Assembly (NCBI RefSeq): GCF_900176535.1
Contig: NZ_FWXT01000001.1
Span: forward strand, 2,170,001-2,234,000
DNA: 64,000 bases
Origin: Pedobacter africanus
GTDB taxonomy: Bacteria > Bacteroidota > Bacteroidia > Sphingobacteriales > Sphingobacteriaceae
Reading direction: 5' to 3'
The position numbers and the translations under genes were made by a program. Of the stretch, positions 27,542 to 35,903 are shown piece after piece; the first letter of the stretch is position 1, and each line of letters opens with the position of its first letter. The notes beneath the pieces are model-generated. The model had not been told where the DNA came from and made no database searches. It was given only the letters and a program-made list of their open reading frames with translations.

Positions 27542-29188
27542 ATGCTTCCTACAATAAATTTCACAGAAACCGCTGCGTATAAGTACCTTGCCGATCACTT
27601 CATCGACATCAATAAGAAAAACCTGAAAGAGCTTTTTGCAGAAGATGAATCCCGCTTTGAGAAATTTTCCCTGCTGTTCGAGGATATCCTGGTGGACTAT
27701 TCTAAAAACAGGATTGACGATACCACCATTGCTTTACTTATCCAGCTTGCACGGGAATGTAAGTTAGACGAAGCTATTAAAGCCATGTTTAGTGGCGAGC
27801 AAATCAACCAGACGGAAGGCCGCCCGGTACTGCACATCGCCCTGCGCAACCAAAGCAACAATGCCATCCTGGTAGAGGGAAAAGATGTGATGCCGGAAGT
27901 AAACCGGGTGCTCAGCAAAATGGAAAAATTTAGCAGCCAGGTTATCTCCGGAAGCTGGAAGGGATATACCGGCAAAGCCATTACTAATGTGGTAAACATT
28001 GGTATCGGCGGCTCTGACCTGGGCCCTGTAATGGTAACGGAAGCCCTAAAAGCTTATAAAAACCATCTCCATATGCATTTCGTTTCCAACATTGATGGAA
28101 CACACATTGCAGAGACCCTTAAAAAAGTAAACCCTGAAACTACTTTATTCCTGATCGCTTCCAAAACTTTCACTACACAGGAAACTATGACCAATGCCAA
28201 TACGGCACGCGAATGGTTCCTGCAGAATGGAGCTAAAAAGGAAGACATCGCCAAACACTTCGCTGCCCTGTCTACCAATGCAAAAGACGTTTCGGCTTTT
28301 GGTATTGACACGGAGAACATGTTCGAATTCTGGGACTGGGTTGGCGGCAGGTATTCTTTGTGGAGTGCCATAGGCCTCCCTATTGCGTTAAGCATCGGCT
28401 ATGATAATTTTAAACAGCTGCTGGCAGGGGCACATGCCGCCGATGAGCATTTTGAAAACGCTGAATTTGAGATCAACATCCCAGTTATCCTGGCACTTAT
28501 AGGCGTGTGGTACATCAACTTCTTTGACGCAGAAACGCAGGCCATTTTACCGTACGATCAATATATGCACCGTTTTGCGGCCTATTTCCAGCAAGGTGAT
28601 ATGGAGAGTAACGGCAAGCATGTAGACCGCAATGGAAATGACGTAAGTTATGAAACAGGCCCGGTCATCTGGGGCGAACCTGGAACAAATGGACAACATG
28701 CATTTTACCAGCTCATACACCAGGGAACCCGAATTATCCCTTGCGACTTTATTGCGCCGGCACAAAGTCTAAACCCTATTGGCAACCACCATCCTATCCT
28801 GTTATCCAATTTCTTTGCACAAACCGAAGCCTTAATGAATGGCAAAACCATTGAACAGGTAAAGGAAGAGCTTAAAAAAGAAGGAAAAACAGATCAGGAG
28901 ATTGAAAAACTTGCGCCATTCAAGGTATTCGAGGGAAACAGGCCTACCAACTCCATATTGCTGAAAAAAGTTACTCCATTTAGCCTCGGCAGTCTTATTG
29001 CTATGTACGAGCATAAGATATTTGTGCAGGGCATCATCTGGAACATCTTCAGTTTTGACCAATGGGGCGTGGAGCTGGGCAAACAGCTTGCGAAAAGCAT
29101 TTTGCCAGAACTTAATGACGATAAAGAGGTGGCTACACATGACGGATCGACCAATGGCCTGATCAATCAGTACAAAAGCTGGAGATAG
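27542..29188 (+). CDS. pgi: Glucose-6-phosphate isomerase
   Basis: This 548-residue enzyme interconverts glucose-6-phosphate and fructose-6-phosphate. The first signature is NIGIGGSDLGPVMVTEAL, the second family signature is FDQWGVELGKQLAKSILPEL, and conserved catalytic stretches include MESNGKHVDRNG, GEPGTNGQHAF and STNGLINQYKSWR at the end. I prefer ATG at 27542 (MLPTINFTETAAYK) over the upstream in-frame ATG at 27494, because it matches the usual length (about 549) and the upstream 16 codons are AT-rich and unlike the family. Similarity to the gammaproteobacterial type is high over the whole length. It is a single gene on the plus strand. Confidence 0.97.
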   Translation: MLPTINFTETAAYKYLADHFIDINKKNLKELFAEDESRFEKFSLLFEDILVDYSKNRIDDTTIALLIQLARECKLDEAIKAMFSGEQINQTEGRPVLHIALRNQSNNAILVEGKDVMPEVNRVLSKMEKFSSQVISGSWKGYTGKAITNVVNIGIGGSDLGPVMVTEALKAYKNHLHMHFVSNIDGTHIAETLKKVNPETTLFLIASKTFTTQETMTNANTAREWFLQNGAKKEDIAKHFAALSTNAKDVSAFGIDTENMFEFWDWVGGRYSLWSAIGLPIALSIGYDNFKQLLAGAHAADEHFENAEFEINIPVILALIGVWYINFFDAETQAILPYDQYMHRFAAYFQQGDMESNGKHVDRNGNDVSYETGPVIWGEPGTNGQHAFYQLIHQGTRIIPCDFIAPAQSLNPIGNHHPILLSNFFAQTEALMNGKTIEQVKEELKKEGKTDQEIEKLAPFKVFEGNRPTNSILLKKVTPFSLGSLIAMYEHKIFVQGIIWNIFSFDQWGVELGKQLAKSILPELNDDKEVATHDGSTNGLINQYKSWR

Positions 29189-29292
29189 GTAATTGCCTTT
29201 GTTTTTTTGTATCTTTATGTATGTTGGTTATGGAAAAAGGCTGATGCCTGCATCATAACGTTAAATTAGTTAAACGCTAAAATAATATACAG

Positions 29293-29823
29293 ATGAAAAC
29301 AATTAAAAACATGCTGGCATTTGCCGTCCTGCTGATTATAAGCATACAGGTAAATGCCCAAACCGATAAGGAAACCACCATCAGGGTAATCAATGCGCAG
29401 AATTTTATATTCAATGCCACTTCGGCTATGCCAATGGCCAATATGGATGTAAACAACATTTTAAGCAAAATGCCTGGCGGCAATGGGGGTGGCCTGATTC
29501 AGCTTACAGGCTCGCAGTACCAACTTACAGTTACTAAAGACAGCGTAGAAGCTTATCTGCCTTATTATGGCAGGGCATATACCGCTACCATGAACCCCGA
29601 CGATTCGGGCATTAAGTTCAAATCGAAAAACTTTAAATATAAAGCCGATAAAAAGAAAAAAGGTTCATGGCTCATCACCATTAATCCGAAAGATACCAAG
29701 GATACCCAATCTATGACCCTTAACGTATCTGAAAATGGTTATGCCACCTTAAATGTAAATAGCAACAACAGGCAGTCCATATCCTTTAACGGATACATCA
29801 ACGAGCCTAAACAAAAGAAATAG
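29293..29823 (+). CDS. DUF4251 domain protein, secreted
   Basis: This 176-residue protein has a signal peptide (residues 1-22, ending IQVNAQ) and a beta-rich DUF4251 domain. Typical elements are VINAQNFIFNATSAMPM near the start, the SQYQLTVTKDSVEAYLPYYG strand pair, and the lysine-rich middle KYKADKKKKGSW. The function of the family is unknown. It follows pgi by 104 bp and is convergent with the glutaminyl cyclase gene, with only one base between their stop codons. Confidence 0.85.
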   Translation: MKTIKNMLAFAVLLIISIQVNAQTDKETTIRVINAQNFIFNATSAMPMANMDVNNILSKMPGGNGGGLIQLTGSQYQLTVTKDSVEAYLPYYGRAYTATMNPDDSGIKFKSKNFKYKADKKKKGSWLITINPKDTKDTQSMTLNVSENGYATLNVNSNNRQSISFNGYINEPKQKK

Positions 29824-29824
29824 G

Positions 29825-30910
29825 TTATTTTTTAATAACAGGCTTCACCTCAAACAGGTGAGGCCATTTTTTTCCGGTAACAAACAGGCGTTTTCCGGCT
29901 TTGTCCCAGGCGATCCCGTTCAACACATTGTTTGCCTTATCGTCTTCGGTTTTAAAATAGTCGCCCGGCAATAAACCAGAAAAATCAATTTGCTTTTCTA
30001 CAACACCTGTTGCAGGGTCAATCACTACCACAATGTTCTTGGTGTAAATATTCGCATAGATCTTGCCATCTATGTATTCCAGTTCGTTTAGTGATTCTAC
30101 AGGACCATTGTTGTCGTAGACCGCTATTGTGCTTTCATCCTTGTAGGTATCCTTATTCATAAAATATAGCTGGTTTGAACCATCCGACATGATCAGCTGT
30201 TTGCCGTCAAAACACAAGCCCCAGCCGTCTCTGCCGGTTGAATATGCAAATGTACCCTGCTGCTTAAATGATTTGGCATCAAATATCAGCCCTAAACGAT
30301 CTCTCCAGGTCAGCATCACCACCTTGTCTCCTACCAATGTTGCCCCCTCACCAAAATATTTATCTTCCAGTTTAACCTGCTGCTGCACCTTTCCCGATGC
30401 CACATCCACCCACCTTAATGTTGAATGCTGCTCCCTTCCTGTACTTTCCAGAAACCGTCCGTTATGGTATTCCAGCCCCTGCGTATAGGCTGAAGTATCA
30501 TGTGGCATGGTTTTCACTAACTGATAACCATACTGTTGCGGCTTAACCGTTGATGTAAGTTCTATATTGATCGTTAACGTATCTTTCTTACTGCCATTGT
30601 CAACCACAGCTGTGATCAGTTTGTAGCCCAGAGAAAGACCTTTCGTACTTAAAGATACGGCTTCCCCATTTGCTTTCTCTGCAAGGGGCTTGCCATCCAG
30701 CAAATAAGTAGCTGAACTGATGTTTGTTCCTTCCGGAATATCCAGGGCTATTTTCAGCTCATCACCTAAACCTATGGTCTGTCCCTGCTCAGGCAATTTA
30801 AAGGAAACACCGGGAGATGTTTTATCCTTGCAGGACATCATGAACAATAAACTAAACAGCAGGCAAAAAACTGCACTGCGAAAGGTATTTTTAACTTGGC
30901 CAGAATGCAT
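29825..30910 (-). CDS. Glutaminyl-peptide cyclotransferase, lipoprotein
   Basis: This 361-residue protein is of the plant/bacterial beta-propeller glutaminyl cyclase type, which turns N-terminal Gln into pyroglutamate. A signal peptide with lipobox-like LFMMSC (Cys at about residue 27) suggests a lipid anchor. An Ig-like domain fills about residues 35-120, and the propeller follows with the family's hallmarks TQGLEYHNGRFLESTG, YFGEGATLVGDKVVMLTW, WGLCFDGKQLIMSDGS and LNELEYIDGKIYANIY. The start overlaps the end of the YraN gene by 20 bp, so the two are co-translated. Convergent with the DUF4251 gene. Confidence 0.92.
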   Translation of the reverse strand: MHSGQVKNTFRSAVFCLLFSLLFMMSCKDKTSPGVSFKLPEQGQTIGLGDELKIALDIPEGTNISSATYLLDGKPLAEKANGEAVSLSTKGLSLGYKLITAVVDNGSKKDTLTINIELTSTVKPQQYGYQLVKTMPHDTSAYTQGLEYHNGRFLESTGREQHSTLRWVDVASGKVQQQVKLEDKYFGEGATLVGDKVVMLTWRDRLGLIFDAKSFKQQGTFAYSTGRDGWGLCFDGKQLIMSDGSNQLYFMNKDTYKDESTIAVYDNNGPVESLNELEYIDGKIYANIYTKNIVVVIDPATGVVEKQIDFSGLLPGDYFKTEDDKANNVLNGIAWDKAGKRLFVTGKKWPHLFEVKPVIKK

Positions 30911-31253
30911 CTTCTATATGATTAATTTTATAAAGGTCTTTATTTTCGAAAACAATTGCAATAATGTCAAAACGAATCTCTTTCTGGTGGTTCGTCATCT
31001 CTATATATGCTGATGATGCAAACTCCAGCTGCCGCTCCTTTTTATAGTCCACAAAATCCTCGGGGTGACCATAATCCGTAGAACTCCGTGTTTTTACTTC
31101 CACAAAAATAATCGTACCCTGCTGGTCAGCAATCACGTCCACCTCTGCCCTTCCGCATTTCCAGTTCACATGCAAAATGCGGTAGCCCAGGTTTTCCAGG
31201 TATGCTGCAGCAATTTGCTCCCCTCTTTTGCCCAGGTCGTTGTGTACAGCCAT
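30891..31253 (-). CDS. YraN family protein (UPF0102, nuclease-fold)
   Basis: This 120-residue protein of the UPF0102/YraN family has a restriction-endonuclease-like core. The Asp and Glu-x-Lys residues are seen in GRAEVDVIADQQGTIIFVEVKT, followed by RSSTDYGHPEDFVDYKKERQ. The N-terminal GKRGEQIAAAYLENLGYRIL is typical. Biochemical function is not established. It starts 3 bp after dnaG and overlaps the glutaminyl cyclase gene, so it lies in an operon with both. Confidence 0.93.
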   Translation of the reverse strand: MAVHNDLGKRGEQIAAAYLENLGYRILHVNWKCGRAEVDVIADQQGTIIFVEVKTRSSTDYGHPEDFVDYKKERQLEFASSAYIEMTNHQKEIRFDIIAIVFENKDLYKINHIEDAFWPS

Positions 31254-31256
31254 TCC

Positions 31257-33242
31257 CTATTTCAAAATGGTTATGCCCAGATGTTTGGAAATCTCTCTTT
31301 CTACACTCTTCATCAGTACAAATTTCTGCATCAGGATCTCCAGGTTTACGGGATCCGTCTCTGCTTTTATTTCATTAGAGATGTTTTGTAAGATCCCCGC
31401 TATTTTTGTTTTTTTCAGGTGAAACAACCCACCCAATATGGTGGCTTTTAAATTTACTGTTTCATCCCTTACATAAATATTATGCTTGTTTTCCCAGTTC
31501 TCGCTTAAAATATAGGGCGAGGTAGAAAGGTTAATGGCCAGTTCTGCAATCTGCCGGTCTGGGTTTTTAATAAACTGACTGGCCACAGGTAAGTGCCCGT
31601 TCTCTATTTCTTCCCTGTAGGTTTCAATTACCACATTGCAGAGCTTGTCCTCAAACACCACATCCGTTAGATTTTGAACTATGAAGGAACCAATATACAT
31701 ATTGTCTATACCATCCCAATTTACCAGTTCATGCCCAAAAGCAAGTAGCAAACGCACAATTTCCTGTTCCTGCACCAGGTCATTGTTTACCGGGGCCTGC
31801 GGACCGGGATCCTCATATGGGCCTTCGGCTTCAAACAGGTTATCAGGGGGCATATCCCCATAAGGACCTGATGCATTCTGGTGTTGATGGAAGGATTGCT
31901 GCTGTGGAGTTTGTGTTCCTCCTGAAGCTTTTTTCAGCTTCGCAACCCGCATTTTGTTGAGCTCCGAAAGCAGGATCCTCTCTTCTACCTGCAAAAGGTT
32001 ACTGCATTCCCTGACAAAGACGGCAGCTTTAATGTCATCAGGGATCTTTGCAATGCTTTCGATAATGTCCCTGATGATACCGGCGCGTTTAATAGGGTCT
32101 GTGCCTGCCTCTTTCAATAAGATATTCGCCTTGTACAAAATGAAATCCCTGCGGTTCTCTTCGATATACTTTTTAAACTCACCCGAACCCACATGGTGCA
32201 TGTAGGAGTCTGGGTCGTGGCCATCCGGAAAAAGCACTACCTTCACGTTCAGGCCTTCCTCCAGGATCATGTCCAGCCCTCGTAAAGAAGCCTTGATACC
32301 AGCAGCGTCGCCATCATAGAGAATGGTCACATTTTGTGTAAAGCGCCCAATCAGCCTGATCTGCTCAGTTGTCAGTGAAGTTCCTGAAGATGCCACCACG
32401 TTTTCTATCCCAGCCTGATGCACCGCCAGCACATCCGCATAGCCCTCAACCAGGTAGCAATTATCCAAGTCCCTTATTGCTTTTTTTGCATGGTACAAAC
32501 CATACAGCACATTGGATTTATGGTAGATGTCACTCTCAGGGGAGTTTACATATTTCGGGACATTCTTATCTGTTTTAAGTGTTCGCCCACCGAAACCGAT
32601 TACCCTTCCGGTAAAGTTGTGGATGGGAAACATCACACGGCCGCGGAAACGGTCGTACAACTTCCCTTTATCGTTTCGGATGGCCAGGCCTGTTTTTTCC
32701 AGGTATTCTTCCTTATGCCCCGCACCCGCAGCACTTTGGATCAGGGCGTCCCAGATATCCGGCGAGTAACCCAGCTGAAATTTCTTTAAGATGTCTTCCC
32801 TGAAACCACGCTCTTTAAAATAACTAAGGCCTATTGCACGGCCATCGTTGCCAGTCCAGAGCTCATTTGCAAAATAGCTGGCGGCAAATTCAGAAACAAT
32901 ATAAAGACTTTCCCGGGCATTCTGAGCCTCTATATTCTGGGGCGACTGAACCGTCTCCTCAACTTCTATATTGTATTTATTGGCCAGGTATTTCAGCGCC
33001 TCCGGATAGGAATACTTCTCGTGGTCCATAATAAAGTGGACGGAGTCACCACCCTTACCACAGCCAAAGCATTTATAGATACCCTTTGTTACAGAAACAT
33101 TAAAGGAAGGTGTTTTTTCGTTATGAAAAGGACAATTACCAATCAAACTGGTACCACGCTTTTTAAGCGCAACGAAATCGCCCACCACTTCCTCAATGCG
33201 GACGGTATCCATTATTTTGTTTATGGTATCCTGGTTGATCAT
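31257..33242 (-). CDS. dnaG: DNA primase
   Basis: This 661-residue primase makes RNA primers for replication. The N-terminal zinc-binding domain has CPFHNEKTPSFNVSVTKGIY with the second Cys pair in KCFGCGKGGDSV. The RNA polymerase core has the Toprim residues in YLVEGYADVLAVHQAG (the catalytic glutamate) and TILYDGDAAGIKAS (the metal-binding aspartates). A linker at about residues 430-480 is Gln/Pro-rich (GGTQTPQQQSFHQHQ) and the C-terminal helicase-binding region follows. Length is normal for Bacteroidota. It is followed 3 bp later by the YraN gene. Confidence 0.97.
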   Translation of the reverse strand: MINQDTINKIMDTVRIEEVVGDFVALKKRGTSLIGNCPFHNEKTPSFNVSVTKGIYKCFGCGKGGDSVHFIMDHEKYSYPEALKYLANKYNIEVEETVQSPQNIEAQNARESLYIVSEFAASYFANELWTGNDGRAIGLSYFKERGFREDILKKFQLGYSPDIWDALIQSAAGAGHKEEYLEKTGLAIRNDKGKLYDRFRGRVMFPIHNFTGRVIGFGGRTLKTDKNVPKYVNSPESDIYHKSNVLYGLYHAKKAIRDLDNCYLVEGYADVLAVHQAGIENVVASSGTSLTTEQIRLIGRFTQNVTILYDGDAAGIKASLRGLDMILEEGLNVKVVLFPDGHDPDSYMHHVGSGEFKKYIEENRRDFILYKANILLKEAGTDPIKRAGIIRDIIESIAKIPDDIKAAVFVRECSNLLQVEERILLSELNKMRVAKLKKASGGTQTPQQQSFHQHQNASGPYGDMPPDNLFEAEGPYEDPGPQAPVNNDLVQEQEIVRLLLAFGHELVNWDGIDNMYIGSFIVQNLTDVVFEDKLCNVVIETYREEIENGHLPVASQFIKNPDRQIAELAINLSTSPYILSENWENKHNIYVRDETVNLKATILGGLFHLKKTKIAGILQNISNEIKAETDPVNLEILMQKFVLMKSVEREISKHLGITILK

Positions 33243-33255
33243 CTTACTAATTTAA

Positions 33256-34203
33256 CTATTTTTCTTTGCCCGATTGATAATCCTTATGCACAATAAGGAA
33301 ACTGGCACGCTCTTCCTTTTTAAACGGATAATCCCAGTTTCCCTGATAGGTAATCTTGGTTGGCAGCTTCTCTTCTCCAAAATAACTGGTTTCGATATTC
33401 ATCTGCACATCAAAGTCGAACAGCATATTGCTGTATTTCATATCTACATAGCGGCCCAGAATCTCAAAATTGCGTTTGTCAAAAATGGTAGTAAGCTCTT
33501 TGATCATCAGGCCATCCTTTGTGCCTTTGCTCAGGTCCTTTTTAACGGTAACTTTAAACCGGTAAACCGGTATAGAATCAAGGTAGGTACCACTATGGTA
33601 AGCATAGTCATAATACTGACGCATGTTGGCCGTAAAAATCTGGGTTTTGCTGCCTATAAAAGGCAGGCCTTTGATAGGCCTTCCCGGGGCAAATATCAGG
33701 GTCTTCAGTTTATCCTTGTAACTTTCGTTGGTCTCACCATTTTTATTTCCTGTCATTGGCCCTTCTTTCACAAAATCCGTTTTATAGGCATTCATAAAAA
33801 TATAGTCAAACATTTCTATGGTATACAATTGGTATTTACCGTTCTTCTTATAAACCTTGCCCGTATCCTGTTTGGCCAGGTATACCATTTTTTCCGACCC
33901 CTGGTTGGTGTGCTTAATCTTACGGTAAATGCGGCCGTCTACTTTATTTTTCTTATCGTAGGTATAAATGCGGTTCTCAGCAATAAAATTATAGCGCTTC
34001 ATGTTCCTGAAGGCCTGATAAAAACTCTGATCTGTAATGATGGCATTGATGAAGGTCTCCACACCAAACTTCTGTGCCTTGATATTCACTACAGAATCCA
34101 ATTGGATGGTTTTGATCGTATCCGGATTAAAGCGCTGAATTTCCTGTGCAAAACCGGGTTTTGCAAGGATCATCAACACCATATAAATCACTACTTTCTT
34201 CAA
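33256..34203 (-). CDS. Hypothetical secreted protein
   Basis: This 315-residue protein has a signal peptide (residues 1-19, ending PGFAQ) and a mature part rich in charged and aromatic residues without an obvious membrane segment. I do not recognise a catalytic motif. Beta-strand-like alternation in the second half (RFKVTVKKDLSKGTKDG, FEILGRYVDMKYSNML, NIETSYFGEEKLPTKITYQG) resembles lipoprotein-carrier-like or outer-membrane-associated folds. Its stop overlaps nothing, but its start overlaps the M20 amidohydrolase stop by 4 bp, which suggests co-translation. Localisation is inferred; function is unknown. Confidence 0.8.
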   Translation of the reverse strand: MKKVVIYMVLMILAKPGFAQEIQRFNPDTIKTIQLDSVVNIKAQKFGVETFINAIITDQSFYQAFRNMKRYNFIAENRIYTYDKKNKVDGRIYRKIKHTNQGSEKMVYLAKQDTGKVYKKNGKYQLYTIEMFDYIFMNAYKTDFVKEGPMTGNKNGETNESYKDKLKTLIFAPGRPIKGLPFIGSKTQIFTANMRQYYDYAYHSGTYLDSIPVYRFKVTVKKDLSKGTKDGLMIKELTTIFDKRNFEILGRYVDMKYSNMLFDFDVQMNIETSYFGEEKLPTKITYQGNWDYPFKKEERASFLIVHKDYQSGKEK

Positions 34204-35387
34204 TTACCCAGCTGTTTCAGCGCTACATAGGCCATTAAACCTGTCGACACCTTTAATGCGTCTTCATCAATATCAAAATTTGGTGTATGTACGGAATAGT
34301 AGGTATCTTTTTCTTTATTTCCTGTTCCTAACCTGTAAAAACAAGCATCTGTGATTTGCGAATAATAAGCAAAATCTTCCGCAGCCATCCAGATGTCCAG
34401 ATCAAGTACATTTTCTTTGCCCAGGTAATCTTCAGCAAAAGCACGCGCGTTGGCAGTCAGCTTTTCCTCGTTGATCAGGTAAGGGTAACCATCCATAATG
34501 GTAAATTCGCAACTTCCGCCCATACTCTCGGCAATACCCTCCGCCATTTTTTTCATCAGGCGTTTGGCTTCCTTACGCCATTCCTCATTCAGGGTCCTGA
34601 AAGTACCCTCCAGCTTCACTTCATTAGGGATAATATTGGTGGCCCCATTGGCAATCACCTTTCCGAATGAAAGTACTGAAGGGAGACGCGGATCTGCATT
34701 TCTGCTCACAATCTGCTGCAGGGCAACAATGATGTGTGAGGTGATTAGCACGGGGTCTATATTCTGATGTGGTTGTGCCCCATGTCCACCTTTGCCGCGC
34801 ACGGTAACATAAAGCTCGTCGGTAGAAGCCATATAAATTCCTGAGCGGAAACCTACCTTACCGGCATCTATCAAAGGCATTACATGCTGCCCTATGATAT
34901 GCTGTGGCTTAGGGTTTTCCAGAACTCCTTCCTTGATCATGATACTCGCACCGCCAGGAAGTATTTCTTCAGCAGGCTGGAAAATCAGCTTTATAGTTCC
35001 GCCAAAGTCTGCTTTCAACTGATTTAAAATATATGCACTTCCCAATAAGGAAGAAGTGTGCACATCATGACCGCAAGCATGCATCACTCCGGGATTTTTA
35101 GAAGCATAAGGTTTATTGTTTGCCTCTGTTATCGGGAGTGCATCCATATCTGCACGCAGGGCGATGATTTTATCTGAAGGGAGTTCCCCTTTAATTAAAC
35201 CTACAACGCCGGTATCGGCCATTTCTGTAAAAGGGATACCCCAGTCAGTCAGAATCCCTTTTACAAAGGCTGAAGTCTGGTATTCCTGAAAAGAAAGTTC
35301 CGGATTGGCATGTAAATGCTGGCGATAGCCAACAACCTGTTCAAATATATTACCCGAAAGGGCCTGGATCTTGTCTTTAATCATCAT
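34200..35387 (-). CDS. M20 family metallo-amidohydrolase
   Basis: This 395-residue enzyme of the M20D group (N-acyl-amino-acid amidohydrolase/hippurate hydrolase-like) removes acyl groups from amino acids. Metal ligands are in ALRADMDALPI and HACGHDVHTSS, with the catalytic Glu pair in QPAEEILPGGA and a further His in IIGQHVMP. The dimerisation domain lies at about 185-300. No signal peptide is present, so it is cytoplasmic. It overlaps the SPOR gene upstream and the hypothetical secreted gene downstream by 4 bp each, which makes a tight three-gene operon. Confidence 0.93.
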   Translation of the reverse strand: MMIKDKIQALSGNIFEQVVGYRQHLHANPELSFQEYQTSAFVKGILTDWGIPFTEMADTGVVGLIKGELPSDKIIALRADMDALPITEANNKPYASKNPGVMHACGHDVHTSSLLGSAYILNQLKADFGGTIKLIFQPAEEILPGGASIMIKEGVLENPKPQHIIGQHVMPLIDAGKVGFRSGIYMASTDELYVTVRGKGGHGAQPHQNIDPVLITSHIIVALQQIVSRNADPRLPSVLSFGKVIANGATNIIPNEVKLEGTFRTLNEEWRKEAKRLMKKMAEGIAESMGGSCEFTIMDGYPYLINEEKLTANARAFAEDYLGKENVLDLDIWMAAEDFAYYSQITDACFYRLGTGNKEKDTYYSVHTPNFDIDEDALKVSTGLMAYVALKQLGN

Positions 35388-35839
35388 TGCTGTGGTTCTA
35401 AATTAGGTGCATTAATCTTTTCCCTGAAAATAAATAAGGTAGGGAACATTGGTCTGAGTTCATTTAGCAGGCGCTGTGCTTCCAGCCGCGTTCTAAAATC
35501 ACCAACCCGTAAATAATAATTCGGCTGTTTATAGGTAATGTAGGTATTTAATTCCGGGTAGCTGGAGTTAAACTTGCTCTGCTCATTATAAACCTCGCGC
35601 CGGTCCGACCCATAATAGATCTGTACCCGGTAACCCATTTGCGAAACGATGGTGGTCCCCGGCCTTACCGGGATTACAGTACCTGGACCCCCTGTTGTAG
35701 CGGGTTTCAGGTTCAACTCTATACGTTTTGCAATCAAACTGTCTATCATCGGATCTTTAACTACTGCAACTACTCCCTTAGTCTGGGCCATCACCACAGC
35801 AGAAAAGCAACACAATATACCAGTTAACAATTTCTTCAT
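35384..35839 (-). CDS. SPOR domain protein, secreted
   Basis: This protein of about 151 residues has a signal peptide (ending VVMAQ) and a C-terminal SPOR domain that binds denuded peptidoglycan glycans, with YRVQIYYGSDRREVYNEQSK and VGDFRTRLEAQRLLNELR as its recognisable parts. The internal ATG at 35839 is preferred over ATG at 35884 because the longer form would begin inside the terminator hairpin that ends the secA transcript and would carry an unusual pre-signal extension. It is the first gene of an operon with the M20 amidohydrolase. Confidence 0.88.
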   Translation of the reverse strand: MKKLLTGILCCFSAVVMAQTKGVVAVVKDPMIDSLIAKRIELNLKPATTGGPGTVIPVRPGTTIVSQMGYRVQIYYGSDRREVYNEQSKFNSSYPELNTYITYKQPNYYLRVGDFRTRLEAQRLLNELRPMFPTLFIFREKINAPNLEPQQ

Positions 35840-35853
35840 GAAAGGATAAAAAA

Positions 35854-35887
35854 AGAATGCCGAATTTTTTACAAAACTCGGCATTCT
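35854..35887 (-). terminator. Rho-independent terminator of secA
   Basis: A 10-bp perfect inverted repeat (arms 35854-35863 and 35878-35887) begins 16 bases after the secA stop. On the minus strand it is followed by seven T. It marks the end of the secA transcript and argues for the downstream start of the SPOR gene. Confidence 0.88.
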
Positions 35888-35903
35888 ATATGTTTATTAC
35901 AAA

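Noticed and set aside
29189..29292. Promoter for the DUF4251 gene (TATCTTTA at 29210-29217)
   Set aside because: The -7 match has one mismatch and no -33 element at a suitable distance.
33274..34230. Long plus-strand frame of 318 codons opposite the hypothetical secreted gene
   Set aside because: The minus-strand frame has a clean signal peptide and overlaps its operon neighbour by 4 bp as expected; the plus-strand product is Ile/Phe/His-rich without motifs, typical of an antisense shadow.
35840..35884. Upstream start of the SPOR gene
   Set aside because: This stretch forms the secA terminator hairpin and would put residues ahead of an otherwise normal signal peptide.
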